Counted from the first letter of the stretch, positions 24,627 to 32,773 are shown. The stretch: 59,085 bases of DNA from UBA11524 sp034104265 (GCA_034104265.1 JAXEEE010000118.1:1-59085), one strand, 5' to 3'. Numbers and translations: made by a program. Notes: generated by a model from the letters alone, not told the origin.

Positions 24627-25115
24627 TCGCGCCAGCGAAAACGGGTCAAGGGGTGAAACCCCTTGCGCAGGTCCAGGGGCGGCGTTAGCCCCTGGCCGCC
24701 GGAGGCTCCGCGCCCGCAGGCGCCCCCTCCCACGCGCCTTTCGTGAATCCACCGGATTCACGAAACAGCTCACCCAACCGCAAAGGAAACGCGGTATCCC
24801 TGCACTGCCCAGCCGCAAAGGAAAATCGGGGAAAACGGCAGGTTCGCGCAGCTACAAGTAATCGCGCCAGCGAAAACGGGTCAAGGGGTGAAACCCCTTG
24901 CGCAGATCCAGGGGCGGCGATAGCCCCTGGCCGCCGGAGGCCCCGCGCCCGCAGGCGCCCCACCACGCGCCTTTCGTGAATCCATCGGATTCACGAAACA
25001 GCTCACCCAACCGCAAAGGAAAATCGGGGAAAACGGCAGGTTCTGCGTACTGCGAGGGGAACGACCTCATCCGACCTCGCTGCCGCTCGGCCACCTTCCC
25101 CAAAGGGGAAGGCCA
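24627..25115 (+). repeat. Composite intergenic repeat block 2 (B-C-B-C-A)
   Basis: Beginning at the MATE2 stop codon are two near-identical tandem copies of unit B (about 24627-24775 and 24860-25005), each followed by decayed unit C, and then one unit A ending in CCTTCCCC-AAA-GGGGAAGG (to about 25112). The duplication of B plus C looks recent. The stretch 25116-25190 holds nothing recognisable. Confidence 0.8.
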
Positions 25116-25191
25116 TCCGCCTGTTATTCCGCCTGATGCGCGCAGCGTATTCCCTGCCCGGAAAAATGCGCGGAAAAAGCCGCGAAACCCC

Positions 25192-25220
25192 TTGCAATTC
25201 CGGCACTTGTCTGATATAAT
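25192..25220 (+). promoter_or_regulatory. Promoter of rpsF-ssb-rpsR
   Basis: TTGCAA (25192-25197) and TATAAT (25215-25220) with a 17-bp spacer and an extended -10 TG. A leader of about 60 nt follows. Confidence 0.85.
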
Positions 25221-25287
25221 TCGTAATTGGCACATCCTTGCGCTGCATAGTGATGCACCGCCATAAGTCCAAGAGGAGGTGAAAATG

Positions 25288-25701
25288 ATGAATAGGTATG
25301 AACTGACCTACATCATCGATACTGCGCTGGAGGAGACCGCTCGTAAGGAACTGATCGAGAAGGTGTCCAATCTGATCGCTGCTAACGGTGGTGAGGTGGA
25401 AAAGGTCGACGAGACCTGGGGCAAGCGCCGCCTGGCGTATGCCATCGACTACAAGACCGAGGGCTGGTACGTGCTGGTGACCTTCAAGGCGCCCGCCGAG
25501 CTGCCCCGCGAGCTTGAGCGTAACCTGGAGATCTACGACAGCGTCATCCGCTACCTGGTGGTGAAGCTGGTGGAGAAGCGCAGCAACGTGAAGCCCCGCG
25601 CTGTCCGTCCTGCCGCGCCCGTGGCCCCCGTTGAGGCCGCTCCCGCCGTGGAGGCCCCTGCCGAGGCTGCTCCCGCTGTGGAAGCCGCTCCCGCTGAGTA
25701 A
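25288..25701 (+). CDS. rpsF: 30S ribosomal protein bS6
   Basis: bS6 binds the central domain of 16S rRNA together with bS18. The core (RYELTYIIDT ... WGKRRLAYAIDYKTEGWYV) is typical. The 137-residue length exceeds the usual ~95 because of a C-terminal tail of about 35 residues made of Pro, Ala, Val and Glu. ATG 25288 is 8 bp from GGAGG; an ATG at 25285 and a GTG at 25279 are also in frame. First gene of a conserved operon with ssb and rpsR. Confidence 0.95.
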   Translation: MNRYELTYIIDTALEETARKELIEKVSNLIAANGGEVEKVDETWGKRRLAYAIDYKTEGWYVLVTFKAPAELPRELERNLEIYDSVIRYLVVKLVEKRSNVKPRAVRPAAPVAPVEAAPAVEAPAEAAPAVEAAPAE

Positions 25702-25722
25702 GACAGTCCAAGAGGTTAACGC

Positions 25723-26163
25723 ATGAACAAGATCATTCTGATCGGCAACCTGACCCGCGACCCTGAGCTGCGTACCACGCCCACCGGCGTCACCGTGTGC
25801 GAATTCAACATCGCCGTGAATGACCGCCGTGGCCGCAACCAGCAGCAGGGCGGCCAGCAGCAGCAGGAAAACACGCAGTTCTTCCGCATTACGGTGTGGA
25901 GGCAGCTGGGTGAGATCTGTGCGAAGTATCTGGCCAAGGGCCGCAAGGTGTTCGTGTCGGGGCCGCTGACCGCCAGGACCTATCAGGCCAATGACGGCAC
26001 GACCCGCGTCTCTCTGGAGGTCACTGCTGACGACGTCGAGTTCCTGTCCAGCCGTAATGACGATGCGGCCGCGCCCGGCGGATATTCCGCCCCCGCCGCG
26101 CCCTCCGTCACCGCGCAGAGCAGCGGCTTCACGGCTGTGGAAACCGACGAACTGCCGTTTTAA
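25723..26163 (+). CDS. ssb: Single-stranded DNA-binding protein
   Basis: SSB protects single-stranded DNA and recruits repair and replication proteins. The 146-residue protein has the OB-fold start MNKIILIGNLTRDPELRTTP, a Gln-rich loop (NQQQGGQQQQEN) in place of the usual short loop, and the acidic C-terminal tip ETDELPF that serves as the protein-docking peptide. The ATG follows AAGAGG. Position between rpsF and rpsR is the classical arrangement. Confidence 0.97.
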   Translation: MNKIILIGNLTRDPELRTTPTGVTVCEFNIAVNDRRGRNQQQGGQQQQENTQFFRITVWRQLGEICAKYLAKGRKVFVSGPLTARTYQANDGTTRVSLEVTADDVEFLSSRNDDAAAPGGYSAPAAPSVTAQSSGFTAVETDELPF

Positions 26164-26196
26164 TCTCAAACGCTTCAAGTAAAGGAGGTCAAAGTC

Positions 26197-26454
26197 ATGT
26201 CTGAGGAACGTACTGAGCGTCGGCCCCGTCCCCGCGGAGGCCGCCGTCCCCGCCGGAAGGTGTGCGCCTTCTGCGTGGATAAGATCGAATACATTGACTA
26301 CAAGGACGTGAATCGTCTGCGCCGCTTCACCAACGAGCGCGGCAAGATTCTGCCCCGCCGGATGAGCGGCAACTGCGCCAAGCATCAGCGTCAGCTGAGC
26401 GAGGCCATCAAGCGCGCCCGTGCCATCGCGCTGCTGCCCTTCACGGTGGACTAA
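26197..26454 (+). CDS. rpsR: 30S ribosomal protein bS18
   Basis: This 85-residue bS18 has the conserved core CAFCVDKIEYIDYKDVNRLR and a basic N-terminal extension. Two cysteines in CAFC plus NCAKH indicate the zinc-binding (C+) form. AAGGAGG precedes the ATG. A strong terminator follows at once. Confidence 0.97.
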   Translation: MSEERTERRPRPRGGRRPRRKVCAFCVDKIEYIDYKDVNRLRRFTNERGKILPRRMSGNCAKHQRQLSEAIKRARAIALLPFTVD

Positions 26455-26735
26455 TCGCATAGCGATGTCAAAAAAGTGGCCTGCGGGCCACTTTTTTGAG
26501 TTTTGGCACTCGCTCACTGGTCGGCTGGCTGCGCCAGCCTCCCGGCCGTTCGCGAGTGTAAGGAAAGTTTTCCGCAGAGCGGAAAACGACCCGCCCCGGC
26601 GGCGGAGCCGCCGGATACGATTTACAATCGAAGGGGGCTTCACCCCCTTCGATGCTACCCCTGAGTCAGAGGGGGCTGCGGCCCCCTCCGACACCTCCCC
26701 CGGCGGCGGCACCTGCGGTGCGCCGGTGGGGATGC
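26455..26735 (+). repeat. Palindromic repeat (family D), copy 1
   Basis: After rpsR comes a 280-bp chain of hairpins: the terminator, CTCGC/GCGAG arms around a GGCTGGC-tgc-GCCAGCC type stem, GTTTTCCGC/GCGGAAAAC, GGCGGCG/CGCCGCC and GAAGGGGG/CCCCCTTC. Related blocks lie at 30156-30400, 45480-45600 and 46480-46620. No gene is supported in this gap. Confidence 0.7.
26469..26499 (+). terminator. Intrinsic terminator after rpsR
   Basis: AAAAAAGTGGCC and GGCCACTTTTTT form a 12-bp stem around TGCG. The A and T flanks make it bidirectional. Confidence 0.9.
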
Positions 26736-26766
26736 GGGCCATCTTATTCAGAAGGATGATGCACCC

Positions 26767-27705
26767 ATGAAGCTCATCGCGCCTGCCTACTACCCGCGCT
26801 TCCGCTGCCTGGCGGGGGACTGCCGCCACACCTGCTGCCGGGGCTGGGAGATCGACGTGGACGAAACTGCCCTCACCCGCTACGAGCAGGTCGGTGGCTC
26901 CCTGGGGGACAAGCTGCACCGCGCCATCGACCGGGCGGGGGACGCGCCCCATTTCCGCCTGGATCAGCAGGAAAACTGTCCCTTCCTCACGGGGGACGGC
27001 CTGTGCGAGCTGATTCTCCGTCTGGGCGAGGACAGCCTGTGCCAGGTCTGCGCGGATCATCCCCGGTATCGGGGGTTCCTCACCGATAGGACGGAGATCG
27101 GCCTGGGGCTGTGCTGTGAGGCGGCGGCGCGGCTGATTCTCACCTGGCCGGAGAATGTAGACCTCATCACCCTGGAGGATGACGGCGGAGACGAGGCCCC
27201 CACGGCGGAGGAGCGGGCGTTCCTTCAGCTGCGGGAGCGGCTGACGGCTGTAGCCCAGGACAGAAGCAGGCCCATCGCGGCCCGGGTGGACGCGCTGGAA
27301 GCCATGAGCGGCACTCCCCTGCCCTGGAATTCGCTGCCCCGGTGGGTGGAGCTGCTGCTCACCCTGGAGCGGCTGGACGAAGCCTGGACGCAGCGGCTGA
27401 CGGCTTTGATGGACGCGCCGCCCCCGGCGCAGGGGCTGTCCCCCGAATGGGACGCGCCCCTGGAGCAGCTGCTGGTGTGCCTTGTGTACCGGCACCTGAC
27501 CGGCGCGCTGGAGGACGGGGACGCAGCGGGGCGGCTGGCTTTCGTGGTGCTGGGGTGGAAGCTGATATGCGCGCTGTTCCTGCTGGAACAGGATCAGACC
27601 CTGGACACGCTGACGGAAACCGTGCGCCTGTGGGCGTCGGAGATTGAGTATTCGGATGATAACACCGCGGCGCTGCTGGACGCGCTGGACGAGGGAGGGC
27701 TATGA
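26767..27705 (+). CDS. FliB-like (flagellin) lysine N-methylase family protein
   Basis: This 312-residue protein belongs to the FliB family, named for methylation of flagellin lysines in Salmonella. Seen: an N-terminal FRCLAGDCRHTCCRGWEID and a second cysteine cluster in NCPFLTGDGLCELI...LCQVCADHPR, the spacing expected for an iron-sulfur centre in this family. No flagellar gene is in the window, so the methylated target may be another surface or cytosolic protein. The ATG follows AAGGATG. The stop overlaps the start of xth by 4 bp (ATGA), giving translational coupling. Confidence 0.82.
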   Translation: MKLIAPAYYPRFRCLAGDCRHTCCRGWEIDVDETALTRYEQVGGSLGDKLHRAIDRAGDAPHFRLDQQENCPFLTGDGLCELILRLGEDSLCQVCADHPRYRGFLTDRTEIGLGLCCEAAARLILTWPENVDLITLEDDGGDEAPTAEERAFLQLRERLTAVAQDRSRPIAARVDALEAMSGTPLPWNSLPRWVELLLTLERLDEAWTQRLTALMDAPPPAQGLSPEWDAPLEQLLVCLVYRHLTGALEDGDAAGRLAFVVLGWKLICALFLLEQDQTLDTLTETVRLWASEIEYSDDNTAALLDALDEGGL

Positions 27706-28460
27706 TGAAGCTGATTTCCTGGAATGTGAACGGGCTCAGAGCCGTGATGGGCAAGGGATTTGACGAATCCATCGCCGCGCTGGACGCGGACGTGATCTGC
27801 CTGCAGGAGACAAAGGTGCAGGCGGGTCAGGCGGAGGTGACGCTGCCGGGGTATCACCAGTACTGGAACTACGCTGAGAAGAAGGGCTACTCCGGCACGG
27901 CCATTTTCACCCGGCGGGAGCCTGTCAGCGTCCGCTACGGTATGGATCTCCCCGAGCATGACGGGGAGGGCCGGGTGATCACGCTGGACATGGGCAATTT
28001 CTACCTGCTGACGGTGTACACCCCCAACAGCCAGCGGGAGCTGACCCGCCTGGATTACCGCATGGCCTGGGAGGACGCCTTCCGGGCGTATGTGCTGGGG
28101 CTGGAGAAGGACAAGCCCGTGATCCTCTGCGGGGACATGAACGTGGCCCACAAGCCCATCGACCTGAAGAACCCCAAGACCAATGTGAACAACGCGGGCT
28201 TCACCCAGCAGGAGCGGGACAAGATGACGCTGCTCCTGGACAGCGGGTACATCGACACCTTCCGCCACTTCCACCCGGAGGAGACGGGGGCCTACAGCTG
28301 GTGGAGCTACATGTACCACGCCCGGGAGAAGAACGCGGGGTGGCGCATCGACTACTTCCTGGCCTCCCGGAGGCTGGAGGACAAGCTGGTCAGCGCGTGC
28401 ATTCACCCGGAGATCATGGGCTCCGACCACTGCCCGGTGGAGCTGGTGGCGGAGGTGTGA
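27702..28460 (+). CDS. xth: Exodeoxyribonuclease III / AP endonuclease
   Basis: The 252-residue exonuclease III family protein removes 3' blocks and cuts at abasic sites in base excision repair. Motifs are clear: ISWNVNGLRA, CLQETKV (catalytic Glu), LTVYTPNS, CGDMNVAH, WRIDYFLAS and GSDHCPV (catalytic His). It starts inside the end of the FliB-like gene. A strong bidirectional terminator follows. Confidence 0.95.
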   Translation: MMKLISWNVNGLRAVMGKGFDESIAALDADVICLQETKVQAGQAEVTLPGYHQYWNYAEKKGYSGTAIFTRREPVSVRYGMDLPEHDGEGRVITLDMGNFYLLTVYTPNSQRELTRLDYRMAWEDAFRAYVLGLEKDKPVILCGDMNVAHKPIDLKNPKTNVNNAGFTQQERDKMTLLLDSGYIDTFRHFHPEETGAYSWWSYMYHAREKNAGWRIDYFLASRRLEDKLVSACIHPEIMGSDHCPVELVAEV

Positions 28461-28538
28461 CGCTGTGTGCGTCAAAGCTGCGGCTTCGGAGGGAGCCTTG
28501 TCAATGACGCCCCCTCCGCACAATCCCATCACCAACAA

Positions 28539-28573
28539 GGGCGTTCCCCTGCATCATCAGGGGAACGCCCTTT
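28539..28573. terminator. Bidirectional terminator
   Basis: GGGCGTTCCCCT (28539-28550) and AGGGGAACGCCC (28559-28570) form a perfect 12-bp stem between convergent genes. The downstream T residues (TTTGCTTTG) favour the plus strand. Confidence 0.8.
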
Positions 28574-28586
28574 GCTTTGTCCCGAT

Positions 28587-29216
28587 TCACTTGTCCGTAA
28601 GTGCGGCGATGAGCCCCTCCAGCACGTGGACGAACTGCCCGATGTGCAGCCCGTCGATGAAGCGGTGGTTCACCTCCAGGGACAGGCCCAGCTTCAGCCG
28701 GCCGTTCTGCTCCACATAGCGGCCCCAGGCGATGCGGGGCACCGTGTCGTCCCGGTCGAAGTCCCGCTCGTTGGTCAGGGCGGTCAGCTCCACCCAGGGC
28801 AGGCAGGAGAAGTAGATCAGCGGCCCCGCCTCCGCCGCCATGTCCAGGAAGACCTCCTGGGCGCGGCTCTTTTGGCGGGCCTCCCGGCAGAAGGCGCGGA
28901 TGTCCTCCCCCGCCGGCATGGTCACGATGTGGAACAGCTCCGCCCCGGGCTTCAGGTCGGTGAAGCTGGGCTCCCGGCGGTCAAGCAGCACCACCTGCCC
29001 ATCCCGGATGTCGTAGCGGAAGGCCTCCGTTTGGTTGACGGCCTGGGTGCACAGGTACACCAGCGCGTAGTAGAAGCTGAGGCCCTCCCGCTTCGCCCAG
29101 GCGGCCAGGCTGGTCACGTCCAGCTGCACCGTCACGCTGTAGAAGGGGTTCGATACCCCCGAAAAGTAGTCATATATCCCCCGGCGGGGCCAGGTGGCCA
29201 TGTCGATCATCTTCAT
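28587..29216 (-). CDS. Chloramphenicol acetyltransferase family protein (CatA-like)
   Basis: The 209-residue protein fits the trimeric CatA acetyltransferase fold. The catalytic motif HxxxDG is seen as NHRFIDGLHIGQF near the C-terminus, and YFSCLPWVELTALTNE matches the family core. Such genes are often chromosomal with unproven drug specificity, so resistance should not be assumed. GGGGAGGG precedes the ATG on the minus strand. It lies 18 bp after the YitT gene in a likely two-gene operon. Confidence 0.88.
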   Translation of the reverse strand: MKMIDMATWPRRGIYDYFSGVSNPFYSVTVQLDVTSLAAWAKREGLSFYYALVYLCTQAVNQTEAFRYDIRDGQVVLLDRREPSFTDLKPGAELFHIVTMPAGEDIRAFCREARQKSRAQEVFLDMAAEAGPLIYFSCLPWVELTALTNERDFDRDDTVPRIAWGRYVEQNGRLKLGLSLEVNHRFIDGLHIGQFVHVLEGLIAALTDK

Positions 29217-29234
29217 GCGAATGCCCTCCCCGGA

Positions 29235-30101
29235 TCAGTTGGGGTAGTGCTTGCTCAGCGTGAAGCCCCGGCCGCGAACCTCGCTGACCCGGCTGACCAC
29301 CATGAAGCTCTCCGGGTCAATGCCGTGGATGATCTGCTCCAGCTTCGGCAGCTCCCGGTTGGATACCACGGACATGATCATCTGCAGGGGCTGCCGGGCG
29401 TAGCCGCCCTCCCCGTCCAGCATGGTCACGCCCCGGTCCATCTGCTGAAGGATCGCCCTGCGGATCTCCTCCGCCTTCGCGCTGACCACCTTGATCTCCG
29501 TCCGGGAGGTGCCCAGGAGCATCACCTTGTCCAGCACCAGGGAGTAGATCATCACCAGCAGGATGCCGTAGAGCAGCTTCTCCGCCGGGAGATACACCGC
29601 CTGCAGAAGCAGAATCAGGCAGTCGAACACGTACAGGCTCACCGACACGGGGATGTTCACCAGCCGGTTGAGCACCAGGGGCGGAATGTCCATGCCGCCG
29701 GTGGAGGCCCCCGCCCGAATCACCATGCCCAGGGAAACGCCCACCCCCACGCCGTAGAACACCGTGTTCAGCATCAGATCCTGCGTGAGGACAACGTCGC
29801 CCAGCAGCCGGTCGAAGGCCTCCAGCGCAAGGGGGTACAGGAAGGAGCTGAGCACCGTGGTGGCCGCGAACTGCCTGCCCAGCACCATCAGGCCCAGCAG
29901 CAGCATCGCCACGTTGAAGGCCAGCACAAAGGCGGACACGGGGATGCCCGTAAACGCCTGCACCGCCAGGGCGATGCCCGTGGTGCCCCCGGTGGGCAGC
30001 CCCGAGGGCAGCAGGAACAGGTGCGCCGACAGGGCCAGGCAGATGTTGCCCAGCACCGTCAGCATTAGGGTGAAGAATAAATGCTTCCTGGGATGCGCCA
30101 T
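29235..30101 (-). CDS. YitT family membrane protein (DUF161 + DUF2179)
   Basis: The 288-residue protein has five or six hydrophobic segments in its first two thirds (GNICLALSAHLFLLPSGLPT, GGTTGIALAVQAF, RAGASTGGMDIPPLVLNR), typical of YitT. The soluble DUF2179-type domain (EIKVVSAKAEEIRRAIL, RGVTMLDGEGGY) follows and ends in GFTLSKHYPN. Members are widespread in Firmicutes and their transport role is unclear. First gene of the operon with the CAT-like enzyme. Confidence 0.9.
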   Translation of the reverse strand: MAHPRKHLFFTLMLTVLGNICLALSAHLFLLPSGLPTGGTTGIALAVQAFTGIPVSAFVLAFNVAMLLLGLMVLGRQFAATTVLSSFLYPLALEAFDRLLGDVVLTQDLMLNTVFYGVGVGVSLGMVIRAGASTGGMDIPPLVLNRLVNIPVSVSLYVFDCLILLLQAVYLPAEKLLYGILLVMIYSLVLDKVMLLGTSRTEIKVVSAKAEEIRRAILQQMDRGVTMLDGEGGYARQPLQMIMSVVSNRELPKLEQIIHGIDPESFMVVSRVSEVRGRGFTLSKHYPN

Positions 30102-30129
30102 GACGATAACCTCCCCGCGCCTGAAAAAA

Positions 30130-30400
30130 CGCCTGCCAGGATTTTCCCTGACAGATGCGGACTGTCAATCAAGATTGTTTCTTTCGTTTCACTCATTCGC
30201 CGTCGGCAGACTGCCAATCGAAGGCTGACGACATGCGCGTCAGCCTTCGCGCGATTTTGCTTGCAAAATCGCTACCTTACACGAATGAACGGCCGGGAGG
30301 AGGGCATAGCCCTCCGACCAGTGAGTGAGTGCCTAACTCAAAAAAGTGGCCGCAGCCACTTTTTTGACACGAAGCGCCTGCCAGGATTTTCCCTGACAGA
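30130..30400 (-). repeat. Family D element inside a 26-bp direct repeat
   Basis: A 26-bp sequence beginning CGCCTGCCAGGATTTTCC occurs at 30130-30155 and again at 30375-30400. The 219 bp between contain GAAGGCTGAC/GTCAGCCTTC, GCGATTTTGC/GCAAAATCGC and, in reverse orientation, the family D block with the AAAAAAGTGGC/GCCACTTTTTT stem. No gene is encoded. The rest of the divergent gap (30401-30520) shows no further feature. Confidence 0.7.
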
Positions 30401-30520
30401 CGTGGATCAAGGCGTGCGCCTAATACATGCTGATTGTAGCAGAATTGGCCGCCCCCGTCAAGCAAGCGGGGACGCAACCAAAGATAACATAACCTGCGCA
30501 GGGATGTTGACGGCGGATGC

Positions 30521-30549
30521 TGGTCAGGACGGGCCTCATGGCCTATAAT
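30521..30549 (+). promoter_or_regulatory. Promoter of the XRE-AbrB / ABC operon
   Basis: TATAAT at 30544-30549 with a weak -35 TGGTCA at 30521-30526 (17 bp). The expected start site is only about 12 nt before the first gene. Confidence 0.6.
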
Positions 30550-30567
30550 GGATGCGGGGTGAAAAGT

Positions 30568-30987
30568 ATGATCAGTGAGAATCTTCTGACCCTGCGCAAG
30601 CGCAGTGGCTATTCCCAGGAGTATGTGGCGGAGCAGGTGGGGGTCTCCCGGCAGGCGGTGGCCAAGTGGGAGAGCGGCGACACCGTCCCCGACCTGAACA
30701 ACAGCATGGCCCTGGCCCGGCTCTACGACGTGACCCTGGACGACCTGGTGAACTACACCAGCGACGCCATTCTGCCCCTGCCGCCAAAGGGAAAGCACTT
30801 CTTCGGCGCGGTGACCGTGGGGGAAAAGGGGCAGATTGTCATCCCCGTGAAGGCAAGGAAGCTCTTCGGCATCAAGGCCGGGGACAGCCTGGTGGTGCTG
30901 GGGGACGAGGGCAGGGGGCTGGCACTGCTCAAGCAGGAGGAGCTGCTGGATCTGATCACCCGGATGCAGAAGGGAGAAACAACATGA
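30568..30987 (+). CDS. XRE helix-turn-helix + SpoVT/AbrB fusion regulator
   Basis: The 139-residue protein joins an N-terminal XRE/Cro helix-turn-helix (NLLTLRKRSGYSQEYVAEQVGVSRQAVAKWESG, residues about 4-60, shown here in shortened form as RQAVAKWESG) to a C-terminal swapped-hairpin AbrB domain (VTVGEKGQIVIPVKARKLFG). Both can bind DNA. ATG 30568 follows GGGGTGA and lies close to the likely transcription start. Its stop overlaps the ABC ATPase start (ATGA), so it probably controls its own operon, perhaps in response to a compound that the transporter handles. Confidence 0.88.
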   Translation: MISENLLTLRKRSGYSQEYVAEQVGVSRQAVAKWESGDTVPDLNNSMALARLYDVTLDDLVNYTSDAILPLPPKGKHFFGAVTVGEKGQIVIPVKARKLFGIKAGDSLVVLGDEGRGLALLKQEELLDLITRMQKGETT

Positions 30988-31829
30988 GCATTCTGGAGGT
31001 GGCGGGGCTGCGCAAGGCCTACCCTGCCTTTACCCTAAGGGACGTGTCCTTCGCCCTGGAGGAAGGGAAGATCACCGGCTTCATCGGCCGCAACGGCGCG
31101 GGCAAAACCACCACGCTCAAGGCCATGCTGGGCTTCGTCCACCCGGACGGAGGTCAGGTGCGCTTCTTCGGCATGGACTTTGCCATGAATCAGCAGAAAA
31201 TCAGGCAGGACATCGGCTATGTGGCCGGGGGGATCAGCTTCTACCCCGGCAAACGGTTGAGCGTCATCACGGACGTCACCCGCAGCTTCTATCCCACCTG
31301 GGATGATGGGGTCTACCGCCAGTGCCTTGACCGCTTCCGCCTGGACGAGCGCAAAAACCCATCCCAGCTGTCCGAGGGCATGAAGGTCAAGTACGCCCTG
31401 ACCCTGGCCCTGTCCCATCACGCCCGGCTGCTGCTGCTGGACGAGCCCACCTCCGGGCTGGATCCCGTCTCAAGGGACGAGCTGCTGGACGTGCTGCTGG
31501 CGCTGAACCGGGAAGGCGCGACGATCCTGTTTTCCACCCACATTACCTCCGACCTGGACCGGGTGGCGGACGATATCCTCTACATCCAGCAGGGACGCTT
31601 GAAAGCCCACGCGCCGATGCGGGACTTCACCGGCGCTTACCGGGCGCTGTCCCTCACCAACGGGGAGTACGCCGGGGCAGACAAGGGGCTGCTCATCGGC
31701 CCAAAGCCTGCCAAGGAAGGCTGGACGGCCCTGATTCACGCATCGGACGCGGGGAAGACGCCGGGCCGGGCGACAGAGGCGGATCTGGAGACGGTGATGA
31801 TTCACCTGGAGAAGGAGGCAGAAGGATGA
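30984..31829 (+). CDS. ABC transporter ATP-binding protein
   Basis: The 281-residue ATPase has Walker A GRNGAGKTT, a Q-loop region, Walker B LLLLDEPTSGLD and the H-loop STHIT. The signature is degenerate: LSEGMKVKYALTLAL in place of LSGGQ, a variant known in BcrA/YtrB-type transporters. The C-terminal 60 residues form a small extra domain. It overlaps its neighbours by 4 bp at both ends. Confidence 0.92.
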   Translation: MSILEVAGLRKAYPAFTLRDVSFALEEGKITGFIGRNGAGKTTTLKAMLGFVHPDGGQVRFFGMDFAMNQQKIRQDIGYVAGGISFYPGKRLSVITDVTRSFYPTWDDGVYRQCLDRFRLDERKNPSQLSEGMKVKYALTLALSHHARLLLLDEPTSGLDPVSRDELLDVLLALNREGATILFSTHITSDLDRVADDILYIQQGRLKAHAPMRDFTGAYRALSLTNGEYAGADKGLLIGPKPAKEGWTALIHASDAGKTPGRATEADLETVMIHLEKEAEG

Positions 31830-32548
31830 AGCTGATGCTGCGCAAGGAGCTGCGCCTTTCGCTCCACCCCACCGCGCCCATGTTCCTGGCCCTGTCGGCC
31901 ATGCTGCTGATCCCCAGCTATCCGTACCTGGTTGCGTTCTTTTACACGGGGCTGGCGGTGTTCTTCACCTGCCTGAACGGGCGGGAGAACCAGGATGTAT
32001 TCTATTCCATGCTGCTGCCGGTGGCCAAGCGGGACATTGTGCGGGCCAGGTTCCTGACGGTCTCTCTGCTGGAGGCGGCGCAGCTGCTGCTGGGGGTGCC
32101 CTTCGCGATCCTGCGGCAGCGGTTGATGGCCGACCCCAACCCCGTGGGCATGGATGCGAACATCGCCCTGTTCGGATTTGCGATGATGCTGCTGGGGCTG
32201 TTCAACCTGGTGTTCTTCCGGGTGTACTACCGGGATGTGCGGAAGGTGGGCACGGCGTTCCTGTGGTCCAGCGGGGCGGTGTTTGTGTTCATCTGCCTGG
32301 TGGAGACCTGCGCCCACGTGGTGCCCTTCGTGCGGGATATGCTGGATACCCCCGATCCCATGTTCCTCCCCCAGAAGCTGCTGACGCTGCTGGCGGGGCT
32401 GATCATCTGGGCGCTGCTCACCCTGACGGCCTGCCGCCGGGCGGAGCGGGACTTCGAGAAGCAGGATCTTAAACGGGCTTGCGGCCCGGAAAAGCGCCTC
32501 CCGGCATTGTGCCGGGAGGCGCTGCTGCGTTTTTGGGGAGGGGTATAG
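31826..32548 (+). CDS. ABC-2 type permease
   Basis: The 240-residue partner of the ATPase has about six hydrophobic segments (PMFLALSAMLLIPSYPYLVA, FAMMLLGLFNLVFF, AVFVFICLVETCAHVV, LLTLLAGLIIWALLTLT). The motif NGRENQDVFYSMLLPVAKRDIV is typical of YtrC/ABC-2 permeases of Firmicutes, so the substrate may be an antibiotic, peptide or lipid-linked compound. The last 20 codons overlap a terminator-like hairpin. Confidence 0.82.
   Translation: MKLMLRKELRLSLHPTAPMFLALSAMLLIPSYPYLVAFFYTGLAVFFTCLNGRENQDVFYSMLLPVAKRDIVRARFLTVSLLEAAQLLLGVPFAILRQRLMADPNPVGMDANIALFGFAMMLLGLFNLVFFRVYYRDVRKVGTAFLWSSGAVFVFICLVETCAHVVPFVRDMLDTPDPMFLPQKLLTLLAGLIIWALLTLTACRRAERDFEKQDLKRACGPEKRLPALCREALLRFWGGV
32493..32534 (+). 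terminator. Terminator-like hairpin inside the permease 3' end
   Basis: AGCGCCTCCCGGCA and TGCCGGGAGGCGCT form a perfect 14-bp stem with a TTG loop, followed a few bases later by TTTTT, all within coding sequence. Confidence 0.65.
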
Positions 32549-32571
32549 AACTACTATCCTTAGGGCATAAG

Positions 32572-32705
32572 CGCAAGCCGCTGTCGCGTGGACGGCGGAG
32601 CAGGTTAAGTCAACATCGGCGGAAAAAAGGGGCGAAGCCCCCGCGTGGACGGAAAGGCAGGTTCGCTCGACGCCGGCGGAAAAAAGGGGCGAAGCCCCCC
32701 CGTGG
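32572..32705 (+). repeat. Family E repeat, two degenerate units
   Basis: Two units with CGCGTGGACGG at 32585 and 32642, each ending in a GGGGCGAAGCCCC palindrome. Three better-preserved units lie at 46660-46863. The gap 32549-32739 contains no gene. Confidence 0.7.
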
Positions 32706-32739
32706 GAGCATATCTATTATGGAGAAAACGCAAATCCGA

Positions 32740-32773
32740 TTGACTTGATGTCCGCCTTGGCCTATAATATAGG
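32740..32773 (+). promoter_or_regulatory. Promoter with palindromic operator for the TetR gene
   Basis: TTGACT (32740-32745) and TATAAT (32763-32768) have a 17-bp spacer. The -10 lies within the perfect palindrome CCTATA-A-TATAGG (32761-32773), well placed for autorepression by the TetR protein. Confidence 0.75.

Noticed and set aside
28587..29216. Acquired chloramphenicol resistance
   Set aside because: No mobile element is adjacent, the gene is operonic with yitT, and chromosomal CatA-like proteins often lack this activity.
30130..30400. Insertion sequence
   Set aside because: No transposase ORF; at about 245 bp it could only be a non-autonomous element.
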